Below, in pieces: positions 12,027 to 23,114 of a stretch of 64,000 nucleotides of DNA (the first letter of the stretch is position 1; each line of letters begins with the position of its first letter). The notes under the pieces are model-generated. The model was given only the letters and a program-made list of their open reading frames with translations, was not told the DNA's origin and searched no databases. The stretch spans positions 75,825,807 to 75,889,806 of the forward strand of contig NC_088204.1 of NCBI RefSeq assembly GCF_037126465.1. Direction: 5' to 3'. The stretch is from Ornithodoros turicata (Eukaryota; Arthropoda; Arachnida; Ixodida; Argasidae). Both the position numbers and the translations under genes were made by a program.

Positions 12027-13310
12027 TTAAGCCTCAAGGTGAGAATCTTATAAAGCAGCAAGATAAGCAGATGCTAAGCCTCAAGGTGCCTAAATACACC
12101 TGACATATACGGGCACGTTTGAACTCCTTTACACAAAGAGATTCCTAACAGAAACGCGTGACGTAACACACGGCAAAGGAGCATCTCCTTTTACGAAGCG
12201 GTCCTTTTTTTGGGAAGCTGAGATCGGCGATCTTGATTGGCTGACTCTTAGTCGTTACGTCACGTCTATGTTAAACAGGCTTTCTCTATCTATAGGTGGC
12301 ATTAGTGCGGGCAATGGAAAAGGACGTGCTCCAGGTTTTCCGAGTCACCGCGGTGACGGGCGTCTCGGAGGGAGCCACTATACAGTCGCAGGCGATAGCT
12401 CAACTGGGCAGTAAAAGTGACATTGATTAGATAAGTTTTGGGATCTCTTTATCGCCCCATAATCATACTTCAAGCTCCAATAAATGTGTGAGCCGAAGGT
12501 GACCACCAGATGGCACAGCCACCGAACTTTGTACTGAACGTATTATCGCCATGTGTCTAGTTGCTTTGTCCCGTTTTTTCTCTTCTTATTTTTTTTTCTT
12601 GCCTTTTCTCGCTCTTTCTCTCTCTGTGGCTACTTGCCGCCCGTCCCGGCAGGCAGACCGCCCTCTCTTTCTTATTTTTTTATTTCTTTAGATAAACAAT
12701 ACTCCCCCCCCCCCCCAATAAATGTGAAAGAGCGGGTCTGCATCGATAATTTCGGGCGATGCAACATTAAGACATTTGGAAAACAGCGCCGTTATTGTAT
12801 CCCGAAATAGAAAATGAAGCATGCATGACATTAATTTTTTTCTTCCGTATTCCTTATTCGACGTTTCCTTCATCTCGCCACACTGTGCTAATCGACTGTA
12901 AATTTTAATAACGATGGGATTCATTAAAGCTAGGAGAACTAATTATTCAGCTATCTTATCTGTAAATTAATTATCGACGCATTGAAGGCACGCGGAATCC
13001 TCCGCGAAGTAGAACACTCCGGTTTAAATCCGCCCCTATGTTGACATAATTCGTGCCAGAAGAGAATTTTATTGGGGTTACGTAGAAGCAGTTTTTCTTA
13101 TACTCTCTGAGATAAAGTACGTCCATTCACAGCCGGAACACGTCGAGCTGCAGTATGTGATGACTATAGATCACCCCCTATCAATCGTGTACTTTAGATG
13201 ACCCTTGGATCTAGCACGGAATATTTTGATTTAGCCGTTTCGCTTATGTTAGTTTGCCGAATCGACTGTTTCAAGCACTTACTGCCATTTTGGGGTACTG
13301 ATGAGAAACA
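12027..13310. other. Non-coding gap apart from repeat X
   Basis: TAAGCCTCAAGGTG occurs twice directly (12029 and 12075). Apart from the repeat at 12487-12715, no gene or element is recognised. Confidence 0.35.
12487..12715 (+). repeat. Dispersed repeat family X, copy 2
   Basis: Second copy of the repeat at 5345-5640, with the same order of blocks ending in GGCAGGCAGACCGCCCTCTC and a poly-pyrimidine tail that runs into a C13 tract at about 12705-12717. Confidence 0.6.
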
Positions 13311-13312
13311 TA

Positions 13313-13701
13313 CACTGTAAACTGAAAAACACCCTTATTGGTGTAAATGGCTTGTCCTATAACTGACACCTCTTTTTACACCATATGGTCTTAGAACACC
13401 CTTTTCAGAGGGTGTATTCTGTGTAAGACACCCTTTGAAAGGGTGCTTTTCCTTGAAAATGCCTTCTTTTGCACCCTTTAGACACCCTTTTAGGAGGGTG
13501 TTTAACAACTTTACACCCTCCTAAAAGGGTGTTTAAAGGGTGCAAAAGAAAGCATTTTCAAGGAAAAGCACCCTTTCAAAGGGTGCCTTACACAGAATAC
13601 ACCCTCTGAAAAGGGTGTTCTAAGACCATATGGTGTAAAAAGAGGTGTCAGTTATAGGACAAGCCATTTACACCAATAAGGGTGTTTTTCAGTTTACAGT
13701 G
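13313..13701. mobile_element. Fully palindromic CACTG-ended DNA transposon (389 bp, copy 1)
   Basis: The two halves are inverted copies of about 190 bp each, meeting near 13507. They start CACTGTAAACTGAAAAACAC and end with the inverse; TA flanks both sides (13311-13312, 13702-13703). Internal (A)CACCCTTT blocks repeat within each arm. CACTG ends and a 2-bp duplication fit a CACTA/EnSpm-type foldback element; copy 2 with TG flanks argues against the TA-specific mariner group. Confidence 0.85.
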
Positions 13702-13738
13702 TATATAAAATACAGTACATTCTATTTACTCCGTGTTA

Positions 13739-13970
13739 CCGCCGCGAAGCAAATATGGCTATGAGCGCGGCGTACTGACACGGGCAGATGGAGAGGGTAC
13801 AGCAGGGAGGTGTGGGTGACAGAGGGGTTAGTATCCGTCCTGGGTCGACTACAGGGGGGAACTGTACCGACATCCGCCGGGAAAGCCTGCCGAAAAACCC
13901 AGGGAGAACCTGAGACAGCACGGCCGGTGGTGGGATTCGAACCCAACACCTTCCAGACTACAGCGCGACT
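13739..13970 (-). repeat. tRNA-derived SINE, family B
   Basis: Runs GCCGCGAAGCAAATATGGC, GGAGAGGGTACAGC, TCGACTACAGGGGGGAACTG, GAGACAGCACGGCCGG, then GTGGGATTCGAACCCAACAC, whose complement holds a tRNA B box (GGTTCGAATCC). The tRNA 5' half is missing on the right. It sits between the two palindromic CACTG elements. Confidence 0.75.
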
Positions 13971-14045
13971 TTGGCATTAAATTTTTGCTGCTGTATAATC
14001 TTGTCCTGTGTTGTACGTTTGTTTGTTCGTCCTTTTTGGTGGTTG

Positions 14046-14432
14046 CACTCTAAACTGAAAAACACCCTTATGGGTGTAAAGGGCGTGTCCTATAACTCAC
14101 ACTACTTTTTACACCGTATGGTCTGGAACACACTTTTTTGAGGTTGTATTCTGTGTAAAACACCCTTTGAAATGGTGCTTTTGCTTGAAAATGCCTTCTT
14201 TTGCACCCTTTAAACACCCTTTTAGGATGGTGTAAGATTGTTAAGCACCCTCATGAAAGGGTGCATAAAGGGTTCAAAAGACGGAGTTTTCAAGGAAAAG
14301 CACTATTTCAAAGGGTGTTTTACATAGAATACACCCTCAAAAAAGGGTGTTCCAGACCATACGGTGTAAAAAGTGGTGTGAGTGATAGGAGAGGCCATTT
14401 ACACCCATAAGGGTGTTTTTCAGTTTACAGTG
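14046..14432. mobile_element. Fully palindromic CACTG-ended DNA transposon (387 bp, copy 2)
   Basis: Same architecture as 13313-13701 (CACTCTAAACTGAAAAACAC to its inverse). Here it is flanked by TG on both sides (14044-14045, 14433-14434), so the family duplicates 2 bp without requiring TA. The arms have diverged by several substitutions. An A-run follows at 14440-14452. Confidence 0.85.
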
Positions 14433-14886
14433 TGGTTGAAAAAAAAAAAAAAAGAATAGAGAGATGTTGACCCAACTCTACATTTGGCCGGCTGCTCCAG
14501 TACAATTATGGTATAGCGAGGTGTGGCTACCAAGGAGTCTAAAAGGATGTTTGTTCCACGCACGACCAACTATAGATTATAACGACCATGTCATAATCGG
14601 CAACCCCTATGAGGATCCCGTCTGCACGATCTGCTAGGGGCGCCACTCATCGGCCCGCGAGACCTACATCATGATTGGACAATGGAAATTTGAATTTTGA
14701 ACGCGCAGAAGCGGACGTATACGACTACCGTAGCAGACGACAGCAACAACTCCTATGAAAACGCGTAGAATGATGATGATAATGAACTTTTGAAAGAAGC
14801 ATCTCCTGTGGGACATCAACCGCTTGTACAAAAATACTAAGGTAAGCTGAGGTACAACGTTTTGCAGAAATTGAGGAAGTAATAAC

Positions 14887-15808
14887 CAGAGTTCGAGGTA
14901 ACTCGTTACAAGTAACTCGTTACTGTAACTAAGTTCCTTTTTTTGGTAACTTGCAACTTAACTCGGTACTTTTGAGCCGTGGTAACTTTCAGAGGAACTC
15001 GTTCCTTTTTCAGGTAACTTTGCCAAAGTAACTTAAGTTAAGTTCCAAGTTACTTTTAACTCGCTTTTCGATCACGTCCACATATTTTCTTGCTTTCTCT
15101 CCGGTTCCTTCATGGTATTTTTTGCCATAAAACGTGATATTCAATCAATGACAGTATTTTATTGAGGAAGTAAGAACGGCTGCCATTGAAATAAAGCCGA
15201 ACCATTGTGCGCCCACGGGGAGTAAGATGCAAAGCGTTCGAATAGACCTCTACCAGAGAAACGTCATCATGACATTGGTAGACAGACTGAAACCGAAACA
15301 AATCGGAAGGAGAGGGCTGGGTTCCACGAACGAGCACTTGTTCGCTGCCTCCCATTGAAAGAAAAGCAGGACCGGGGGTCGCGTCCCTTTCAGGGACCAT
15401 ATCGTAATCTCCTCAAGACCCGTGACTTTCGGGCGTGACCTTGTTCACCTCTAACTTCGAGCGTAGTTCAATTCTACCAAATTTGTGGCGCTGTCGAACA
15501 CTATGACGTCATTTGTTTACAAACAGGGAGAGGTCTATTGTTGGACATAAACGAAAACGTGTCTAAGCGTGTTGCACTCCTCCGCAGGCAACTCAAGGTC
15601 TAACTCAACTGCTCACGCGCGCTGCACCTGCGTAATGCTATTTTGTGTCCGAAGTAACTTGGAAGTAACTCGTTCTTTTTTTTAAGTAACTCAGTAACTG
15701 CGAGTTACATTTCAGGTTGAAGAACTTCGTTATTAACTTAGTTACATTTTGCACACGGTAACTTAACTTGTAACGAGTTCTTTTTGACGAGTAACTTCTC
15801 AATCTATG
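14887..15808. mobile_element. Non-autonomous hAT-type transposon, AACTCGTTAC-rich (922 bp, copy 1, with nested insertion)
   Basis: Starts CAGAGTTCGAGGTAACTCG and ends with a decayed inverse (..CTCAATCTATG). It has an exact 8-bp duplication GTAATAAC (14879-14886 and 15809-15816). The subterminal regions are packed with GTAACT(C)/AACTCGTTAC motifs in both orientations, probably transposase-binding repeats. A separate element is inserted at 15244-15536. The sister copy 25934-26545 lacks that insertion and preserves the empty site. Confidence 0.88.
15244..15536. mobile_element. AGACCTCT-ended inverted-repeat element nested in a hAT element (293 bp)
   Basis: Begins AGACCTCTACCAGAGAAACG and ends GGGAGAGGTCT, flanked by AT on both sides (15242-15243, 15537-15538). 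The sister hAT copy reads CGTTCGAATTGTTGACATAA uninterrupted (reverse strand at about 26194-26215), showing a 2-bp duplication. A related copy in the opposite orientation is at 29706-29987. Confidence 0.85.
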
Positions 15809-15819
15809 GTAATAACCGG

Positions 15820-16074
15820 GCCGGCGCCACCGCTAGCTTCCAAATGCGGCGCTTGGACGGGGTGCCTATGACATGGTCGTTATAATCTAGTAGGTCGTGG
15901 TCTTCACCCCAAACTTGGGGTTATGTTGCCCACGTCAAATTTACACCAGCTCGCTTGCATTATCCTTTTATGCTCAACGTAGTTAATCAGTTACCCAATA
16001 TTGTTACGAGGTGAACATTATTAAAAATACAGACTAAAATGAAACGTAAAAACACAAGAGGCAGTTGGGACTCT
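15820..16074. other. Short non-coding gap
   Basis: No feature seen. Confidence 0.3.
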
Positions 16075-16076
16075 TA

Positions 16077-16229
16077 CCCAAGCAGCACAATGTACCGAAA
16101 ATAGAGTGCAATAGGGGTGGACGGTATGTGTGTTATCAATGTTCTTTAGTTTCACGAGTCTGTTCAAGGCCTTCCATCTACCCGTCCACCCCTATTGCAC
16201 TCGACTTTCAGTGCATTGTGCTGCTTGGG
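16077..16229. mobile_element. CCCAAGCAGCAC-ended MITE, GGGGTGGA subtype (copy A)
   Basis: Long inverted repeats (CCCAAGCAGCACAATGTAC to TGCAATAGGGGTGGACGG and inverse) enclose about 60 bases including GTTCTTTAG and CAAGGCCTTCCA. TA is duplicated on both sides. Three further copies in this window have CT, AA and TT duplications, so target choice is not sequence-specific. Confidence 0.9.
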
Positions 16230-16329
16230 TAGGGCAAGCCCTGTAACGCAGTTCCTGAAGCGAACGATCTATATCAGTGAGGCACGAAGATATTCATGCA
16301 ACCTTCATGTAGAAACCGTCATCTTTCAA

Positions 16330-16978
16330 GCGAGAGCGGTGCTTTGGCGGCGACGTATCACTATGACATACCGCACGGATCAGCGAGTTTTCGGTGGGAG
16401 TGTCCTGCCCAGCTGTGGCGTGACAGTAAACTGATACAGTGGAGTTGTTCCGAAGGGACAAGTGTCATTTACCTATATGTAGGACGTTTTACGGTAGACA
16501 ATCTTTAAAGTATATAATGCCGTCTATATTTAATCAATTTACCGATTTGAGCGTTGATCCCTTTTTACTAAACGAAACATGACTTTTCTTTTTACTGAAC
16601 ATCCCTGAGACATCGGCTAAAAACTGAGCACTGAGCGACTCATTAGCGTACGCTAATTAGTTAAATAAAAATTCGAGCTTTTAAATAGACGCTTTCGGGA
16701 CCTCTGTTTTACGGAATAGGACAATCAGCGAAAAACATTTAAAAACAAACGAACCAATAATTAAAATAACCGCGTCTATACACCTGGTACTTTTTTCGAG
16801 TACTTGGTTGGTTTCGGTTCACATATATTTTTCTTTTCTTTCTTGCACGGAGCAACGCACCAATGCGCTTTCTCGGTTCGCTATCAGGCTGTGAATTATA
16901 CGTCTTCATCCGCCTGGTGCGCACACGGGGTGACGGAAGATAAGGAACAGAGGGAAGAGACGCTGCGGTACATGCCCT
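16330..16978. repeat. Dispersed repeat family Y (copy 1)
   Basis: Shares several ordered blocks with 52190-52600, 53770-54195 and 57750-58190: (C)TCATTAGC(G/A)TACGCTAATTA(G)TTAAAT, CGCTTTCGG(G/A)ACCTCTG(G/T)TT, ACATATTT..TTG(C)GCGGAG, CGTC(T/C)..CATCCGCCTGGT and GACGGAAGATAAG. The element type is unknown. Confidence 0.6.
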
Positions 16979-17131
16979 CCCAAGCAGCACAATGTACTGA
17001 AAGTCGAGTGCAATAGGGGTGGATGGTATGTGTCTTATCAACGTTCTTTAGCTTCACGAATCTGTTCGAGGCCTTCCACCTACCCGTCCACCCCTATTGC
17101 ACCCGACTTTCAGCGCATTGTGCTGTTTGGG
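16979..17131. mobile_element. CCCAAGCAGCAC-ended MITE, GGGGTGGA subtype (copy B)
   Basis: 153 bp, same length and interior as copy A (GTTCTTTAGCTTCACGAATC). Flanked by CT at 16977-16978 and 17132-17133. Confidence 0.9.
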
Positions 17132-17534
17132 CTGTTAGTCGTTTGCGTAATCTTTTGGCTTTTTTTCTCAGCTCCTCTGTCAGTGAAAATAGCCGACAGC
17201 ACATTCCAATCTCAAATTCTTGGCTCGAAGACCCTGATACATCTATGGTGGAGGCTGACTCCAGTAGCCACAGCCAAAGAAAAGACGACGGTAATTTCTT
17301 TCGTTTTCCGCAACACGCAGACTCGGACAGCGCGCGATCGTATGCTGCTGGTGGTGGTGATGATGGACCTACTTCCTGTAGTCGACGATGGGCAAATGCA
17401 TTTGTTCTACGTCTGCGCCGTGGCATCGATGCTATAATGCAACTTCCGTGACCGGCTACGATGGAAATTGATGTTCGAAGTCTGGACCACAGAAGAAAGG
17501 ACAAACACACAAAGCCTCAAGTGCCTAAGAACAA

Positions 17535-17640
17535 TTAACGAAGAAAGAAGGTGTGGGTTTGAGTCCCGCAGCTGGCTATAACCTTTTCAGTGACTTCCTT
17601 CTTTCTTCATTAAGGACTTCGCTCTTCCGCCGGTTCTGAT
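17535..17640 (+). repeat. tRNA-derived SINE, family A (partial)
   Basis: GTGTGGGTTTGAGTCCCGCAGCTGGCTA, then CCTTTTCAGTGACTTCCTTC: the B box and body junction of the SINE at 2083-2313, in forward orientation, truncated at the tRNA 5' half. Confidence 0.7.
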
Positions 17641-17648
17641 TCTTTTGT

Positions 17649-17925
17649 CTACCAGCGGCACGCGCGAGTCCGCTTGTTGATGGCCGTGCTGAAGACTATA
17701 GGAGGTGGTGGGTTCGAACCTTACCACCGGCTGTGCTGTCTGAGGGTTTTCATTGGCTTTCCGAAGATTTTCCCGACGAATGTCGGCACAGTTCCCTCTG
17801 AAGGTCGGCCTAGGACGCGTACTACTGACGCATCCCTTGTCTCCTACTCCTTCTTGTTGTCCTCTCTCCATCTGTTCACGTTTGTCGCTCATAGCCACAG
17901 TTGCTTCGCGGCGCTAACACTGAAC
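17649..17925 (+). repeat. tRNA-derived SINE, family B (forward copy)
   Basis: A tRNA-like head with B box GTGGGTTCGAACCTTACC is followed by CGGCTGTGCTGTCTGAGGG, TCGGCACAGTTCCCTCTGAAG and a pyrimidine-rich 3' part ending in TTGTCGCTCATAGCCACAG and TTGCTTCGCGGCGC. This copy shows the family in transcriptional order. Confidence 0.8.
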
Positions 17926-18009
17926 GAAAAAAAGTATGGACGAAGGCGGCCCTCCTGCAAAAAGAGAGGCGCTTTCTGTGGAGACCATGGTTTTGACGTA
18001 ATCAAAGGG

Positions 18010-20178
18010 TAAAGACGTGCCAAAGTATTCTGCCATGAAGCCGACACGGCGCAAATAAGTCTCTCCGGCAAAAAACCGTGACGGTCTTACGCTTCCATTC
18101 CACCTGTGGACAATTGAGAAACCTTCCGTCGTCACGCCTATAGATATTCTATCACGGATATTCTATCGAAAGCAGATGGAACGCACAGCTATAATGGGGG
18201 GACGGCGGGTCCGCAGGTGAAGCCGTCTTTAAGAAGTGGTGTCCTTCAACTTTGGGAATACGATCTCCTGAACAAGGGAATAGGAGAATGACGCCTTGCT
18301 GTTTGAGGAATGTACGAGAGCCAGACCCTTGTTGTCTCATTAACGTTGCATTCAAGCGGTGGAAGGGATGCACACGTGCTCATCAGCTCACATGTGGGCC
18401 GACAGCACCTTTTCTTACCTTTCCCTTCTCCTTTCCCTCGTTTTGTACAAGTCTTTTCCTTCGTTGTCGTCATACATCCCAAGACGTCCTCACTTGGATA
18501 ACAAGGGCACTAATCCCTCTCTAATTCGTGCTTCGGCAGCCTCACCTGTAGCTGTATCGACGCAGGAACGACGCTTGCGCCATCTTAATGAGAATACTTC
18601 AGCCGAACTTTTCCTTTCATTTCTAAGAGAAGTGGAAGCCTTCTTTCTGCCAAAGTCTTTCCTTATATCTAACTACACATTTCACAACAAATCACATTCA
18701 AGCAAGTCTAAGCTAGCAAATTATCCGCGAATCCCCAACGCAAGAAAATAAAACATCTTCTTTTCCATCAGTCCTCGCAGAGAACAAAAAAGCCTCTCTT
18801 CACAAAAAAAAAAAGGAAGAAAGAAAAAAACCAGACGGAACACTAGGACGGATAAAAGAAAGTTACATTAAAGTTCTCCTTTGCTCTAGATTTCCCGCAT
18901 CTTCCTCTATTCCCTAGAGTACACAATAATACTCCGAGCACGATTTTCTTCCCTGTGTGTGTTCTTATATGGCCGCCTTTCCAATTTTTTTTTTTTGTTC
19001 CCGCAGCATCTTCTTGAGGGGCTTTATGTTGCAGGTATGGAGTATTGGCCCGGGCGCACCCGGGAGCTATTACGCGCTCGCTCTCTTGTTCGTGACCCGT
19101 TCGCAATCGTTTATTAGTTTTATTAACGAGGCTAATGAACGTCGCTCCCGCATAGGGGTCTGTTAGTCTAATGATGGGAGGAGGGGGGGGCAATAATGAT
19201 GTGGGGGGAACTTTGACCCATCTGCGTTGTACCAGTCGCGATGTGGGATGGTTTTAATTGAAATTAACTCACCTCTCTCGCGTCGGTGATGGTGTTCTGT
19301 GCACTCGTAACGAGACATATGTACGTGCCATGTGAGTTTTAACTGTGGAATTCGTTAGTCTCTAAGCACTGCGTAATTTTTGGAGGAAGCTTTCGAGATC
19401 GTATTTTCGTCCGGACATGGTCATTATACGACTGCGAAGCCATTTTTATTATTATTATCGTTGTTGTTGTTGTTTCTATGCACGCGCCTGCTTTGTGCTT
19501 TTGTTGCGAAAATTTGGTATGACGGTTAGTGTAAGATTTGTTGTTGTTGTTGTTGTTGTTGTAGAGTCTAGACGAATGATTGACGTGGTGAGCGACACCT
19601 AGCGCGTATCTCGCCAATTGGTGCTGACTTCTTCCACTTTTCACAAATATGCCCGTTTCATAAATAACCGTATACACAAGCCAGACTGGTTTTCTGTATC
19701 ACATAAGCATATAGCACAGCTGTCTGTGTCAAAGGAAATTTTTATTGAAAGCGGTATACACCGCGACGGGTACCATATATCGCAATGGATCCTGTGAGAT
19801 TGCACCTTAGAGTACGCCCTCTCGGCTTAGTTATCGTGTATGCACGGAAAATAACGAAGAGACTCTGCACTGTTGTTTTTTCTCGTGCGGAGCAAGGTGA
19901 ACGAACTTTTTGGATTGTAAGCTGGGGTTTTGTTCGTCGCAAAGTCACTTGGTGGAGGGCGACTATATGGCGGACTATATGAAGAGGACTATATACGGCG
20001 AGCAGTTTCATCACTATCATCACTGCCACCAGCTCCACCGCCACCAAAGACGTTCGTACTTACAGAGCTGCGTGGGGTCAGTTTATACCTGCAGAGTGGA
20101 AATCCCACGGGCACAAGCTATTAGCGCCGCGCTCAGCGCTAACCAAATTTACGTGCATTATCAACGTCGTTCACATTG
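18010..20178. other. No gene recognised; trinucleotide runs at 19447-19563
   Basis: Open frames on both strands (for example 18359-18751) lack any domain. (ATT)/(GTT)n runs at 19447-19470 and (TTG)8-like at 19540-19563 resemble the GTT tails of LINE family L1, but without flanking L1 sequence. Confidence 0.35.
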
Positions 20179-20231
20179 ATTGATTGATTTTTACCTGCTT
20201 ACCTGCTTCCGCTTCGTTTTATACAGTATAG

Positions 20232-20702
20232 AGCAGGGTTGCGGAATGGGATGTCCCATTCCATTCCAATTCCATTCCCAGGAATGGAGATTTGCGATAA
20301 TTTCATTTTCTTTCAATTCCTCGGAATAAAAAGGTATGGTCAGTTCCCACTCCTGGAATGGCTTGGCAACCCAATTCCATTCCGTTAATTCCCCCAATAA
20401 AAGAAAAGGACCGGTAACCGTACTGGGAAGTCCAGCAGTGCTAGAAAAGATTGACATTACCAAGCACGGAAAAAGCACAGAGACAAGGTTATTTCACTCT
20501 TGACCGTGTGCGGGTGCGGTGCAGAGGGTGCGAGGGCAGAAACCAGCACGCGTTGAATCCAAAACCGCCACCGGAGCACCCAGACCATTCCATTCCCATT
20601 CCTAGGACAGTTTCCGCCATTCTATTCCAATTCCATTTTCGGGCTTTGCTAAATCTGGAATGATTCCAGGAATCATTCCAACTCCGGAGTGGCAACTCCG
20701 AA
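20232..20702. repeat. GGAATGGAAT-rich inverted repeat element, interrupted
   Basis: Left part CAGGGTTGCGGAATGGG followed by repeated CCATTCC(A/C)ATTCC; right part has TTCCATTCCCATTCC and ends ACTCCGGAGTGGCAACTCCG. The middle (20405-20575) is unrelated. CAG-like start and inverted layout suggest a hAT-type MITE, but I could not find the duplication. Confidence 0.5.
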
Positions 20703-20717
20703 CTCCTCCACACTCGC

Positions 20718-21629
20718 GAATTCAGCTGGTCGTTCGAGTGCAGGCCAGTGTAGTGCGGCGGTGCAGGGCGTGTGCAGGAAAACCGCGCCAGTGCTGCTCA
20801 CACCGATCCGCCCAGCAGACAATGCTAGATAGTGCCAGTGTTGACCAGAAACGCGCTGCGCGGCGCTGTCAACGCCGGCAGCGGGAGGACTCATGCAACT
20901 CGTGCACAAGATGGAGTCGCGGCCGCAGGACAACCACTTTGAAAACCAATTTAAACATAAAATACCTGGCAATGCCAGAATCCATACTCACAACCCACCT
21001 TCATAACCACACACCACATCCGAGTAGCGCGAACCAGTGCCCACGACGTATAGTCACAAGGGGGTGCACAAGGGGGTGCTCCGCAAGAGGGTGCTCCGCA
21101 AGGGGGGGCTCCGCAAGAGGGTGCATTTGCATGCTTCTGACGAAAGATTGCGAAAATATTGCAAATGAAGAAATTCACAAAATTTTAAGGGGTGCTCCTC
21201 CACATTTTGGGGGGGTGTGGGTGGTGGTGTTATACTAGGGGGTGTAGGGGGGGCGGTCTTTATAAAGAAATCTGCCGAACACGTCATCATAAATCGAGGT
21301 GTAACTAACTGCTCTGAACTCGACGAACTTGACTCATCCAAAGCGTCCAACATCTGCAGTGGGTCTGCTGGTTCCATGGCGGCCATGTTGAGCAAGTGTA
21401 AACCATGGAAAGGAGGGTGAGAAGGAGCGGAAAGCGGAACTTGAGAGCTCGTGTTTCGGTCCACACCGCAGATATTCTCGGCGTGGACCGGAACGCTGGT
21501 GCTACCAGCACCAGCTAACGGTGTGTTACGACCAGCGGAACATGTTGCATGTCGCCCTAAAACGACCAGCAGAACAAGCGCGTTCGAGCCAGTGCAGCTT
21601 TTCTTGCACCAGAACGACCAGCTGAATTC
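20718..21629. mobile_element. GAATTCAGCTGGTCGTTC-ended inverted-repeat element (912 bp)
   Basis: Ends GAATTCAGCTGGTCGTTC (20718) and GAACGACCAGCTGAATTC (21612-21629) are exact inverse 18-mers. Inside the ends, GAGTGCAGGCCAGTG and CACTGG/CCAGTGC-like blocks also pair. An internal 17-18-bp minisatellite (GGGGGTGCTCCGCAAGA) runs from about 21057 to 21125. No clear target duplication and no transposase frame. Confidence 0.75.
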
Positions 21630-21639
21630 ACAGCATCAG

Positions 21640-23041
21640 TTGAACGAGAAAAACTTAACTTCTTTGTCTCATTCCCTCGTGTGCAGCGTGTATTTTATGT
21701 TTTCCTGCAAGACTAATGTCTTGAGGCTTAACTCATTACGTGCCATATGCCCTCGGGTTGACCTTTCTACCTCCCACCCCCTTTCCCGCCATGGGAGTCC
21801 CCTGGAGTGAGTCTGCTTGTAATTGCCTCGGAACGCGCAGGATTCTTTTTCTGTCTTTTTTTTTTTACTTCTTCTTCTGCTTCCTTGTCCTCCTCCTTTT
21901 CATTAGGGTCTGTCCTCAGCCTTCGGAAAACAAGAGGCGACAACAACCGCTTGGCACTTTCACTTTCCCCCTACCCTTTCCACTTTCTTTTTTCGCGTTC
22001 GCGTTCGCTTTTCCCCCGCTGTATAACGAGGTTTTGTATTACGGGTAGTTCGCTAACTCGCCGACGATGGCGCCTCTCTGAACGACGGTGACAGCGTCCC
22101 GAAGAAGACACGTCCGTGTATTTTTCCTTTTTTTTTTATTGCTATATATCTATCTTTTCTTCCGTAGGATGTTCGCTTTGTGAGTGGGTCGTTACGTTCC
22201 CAAAGAGGTGTCGGATAAAGCGCTCCATTTAATGGGTTAACCGCCGCGGGGCTTCGCGTGTTGAGTTGAGAAAGGAATTCGTAGCTTCGATTTGGCAGAC
22301 GACAACCTCGTAGGCTGCGTGCTGTCTCTGGCTGTCTCTTACTGTCGAGCGCCACCGTTCGTCGATTGTGTTCACTACTGGTGGGAACTTCGCACCTTTT
22401 GTCGCAGTCGACGTACTATTTTTGGGGGGCACGTCTCTCCGTGCGAGTTTAACGGTTCATGCAAGACATCGAGTTTTGTGAGTCTTGTTTGTTTTTGTTT
22501 TATAGTCTACAATAAACGCGGAAAAGGGTAGAGCAAGTTGGAAATGTCACTTCACGGGGTTTAGTTTTCGTCCGTTTATAGATCATGACTACGAGAACGA
22601 TAAATCCGTGGCGTTTCGTCGAAATAAGACGGAGACGGGGGGGTATATGTTTATTCACACAAAAGGAGATGTCAGCCAGGCAAGTGCCGGCTTGCTACTC
22701 CTTAAAAAAAAGAAAGAGAGAAAAGAAGAGAAAACAGGTGCGGAGACGGGGAAAACGAGAAACGTGTGGTGGTGTCGGCGATCACCTTTTTAATTAACTG
22801 ACCGTACAAATTAAGTAATCAAATAAACGTTTAGAAATTGTTTGATTCTTTTTTGTTTCTTCTTCTTTATGTCAATACACTCTTTGATTCTTCATTCACG
22901 ACCTAGCCATATGCGTTTTGAAATTTCACCGCTCTGGCAAGTTTCGAATGTAAGTTTTGTAACTGGCGGTGTACCAGCTAAATCAAGCAACTAAGCCACG
23001 TTTTTTTATGTATACTGACAGTAATAACAACAATATTTTTA
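21640..23041. other. Upstream flank of the GTPase gene
   Basis: Lies before the first coding exon and may hold non-coding 5' exons and the promoter; none can be placed with confidence. The stretch 22040-22480 is relatively GC- and CpG-rich compared with 22800-23060, which is AT-rich and intron-like. Confidence 0.35.
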
Positions 23042-23114
23042 TCGAAATCGTTAGCCTGTGAAGAAGTAACTAATCCTTACTTGTCCTTTCACAGGTTGTT
23101 TCTAGCTGTGCAGA
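23042..23114 (+). promoter_or_regulatory. Probable 5'UTR splice acceptor and leader just upstream of the GTPase ATG
   Basis: The stretch ending TTGTCCTTTCACAG at 23094 is a good splice acceptor (pyrimidine tract plus CAG), followed by 20 bases to the ATG. This suggests at least one non-coding 5' exon further upstream, so the true promoter is not next to the ATG. Candidate leader material lies at about 22290-22480, with a donor-like GTGAGT near 22476, but this is only a guess. A transcript would settle it. Confidence 0.5.

Noticed and set aside
17023..17510. Overlapping + and - open frames of 135-142 codons
   Set aside because: They begin inside a CCCAAGC MITE and run through both strands equally, and they have no recognisable product.
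19447..19563. Further LINE L1 3' end based on its GTT tail
   Set aside because: Only the trinucleotide run is present, without the preceding GGGGTAGAGCATCGCC block; plain microsatellite is sufficient.
20232..20702. Firm hAT classification of the GGAATGGAAT element
   Set aside because: The CAG start and inverted layout fit, but no 8-bp duplication could be found, so it is left as an unclassified repeat.
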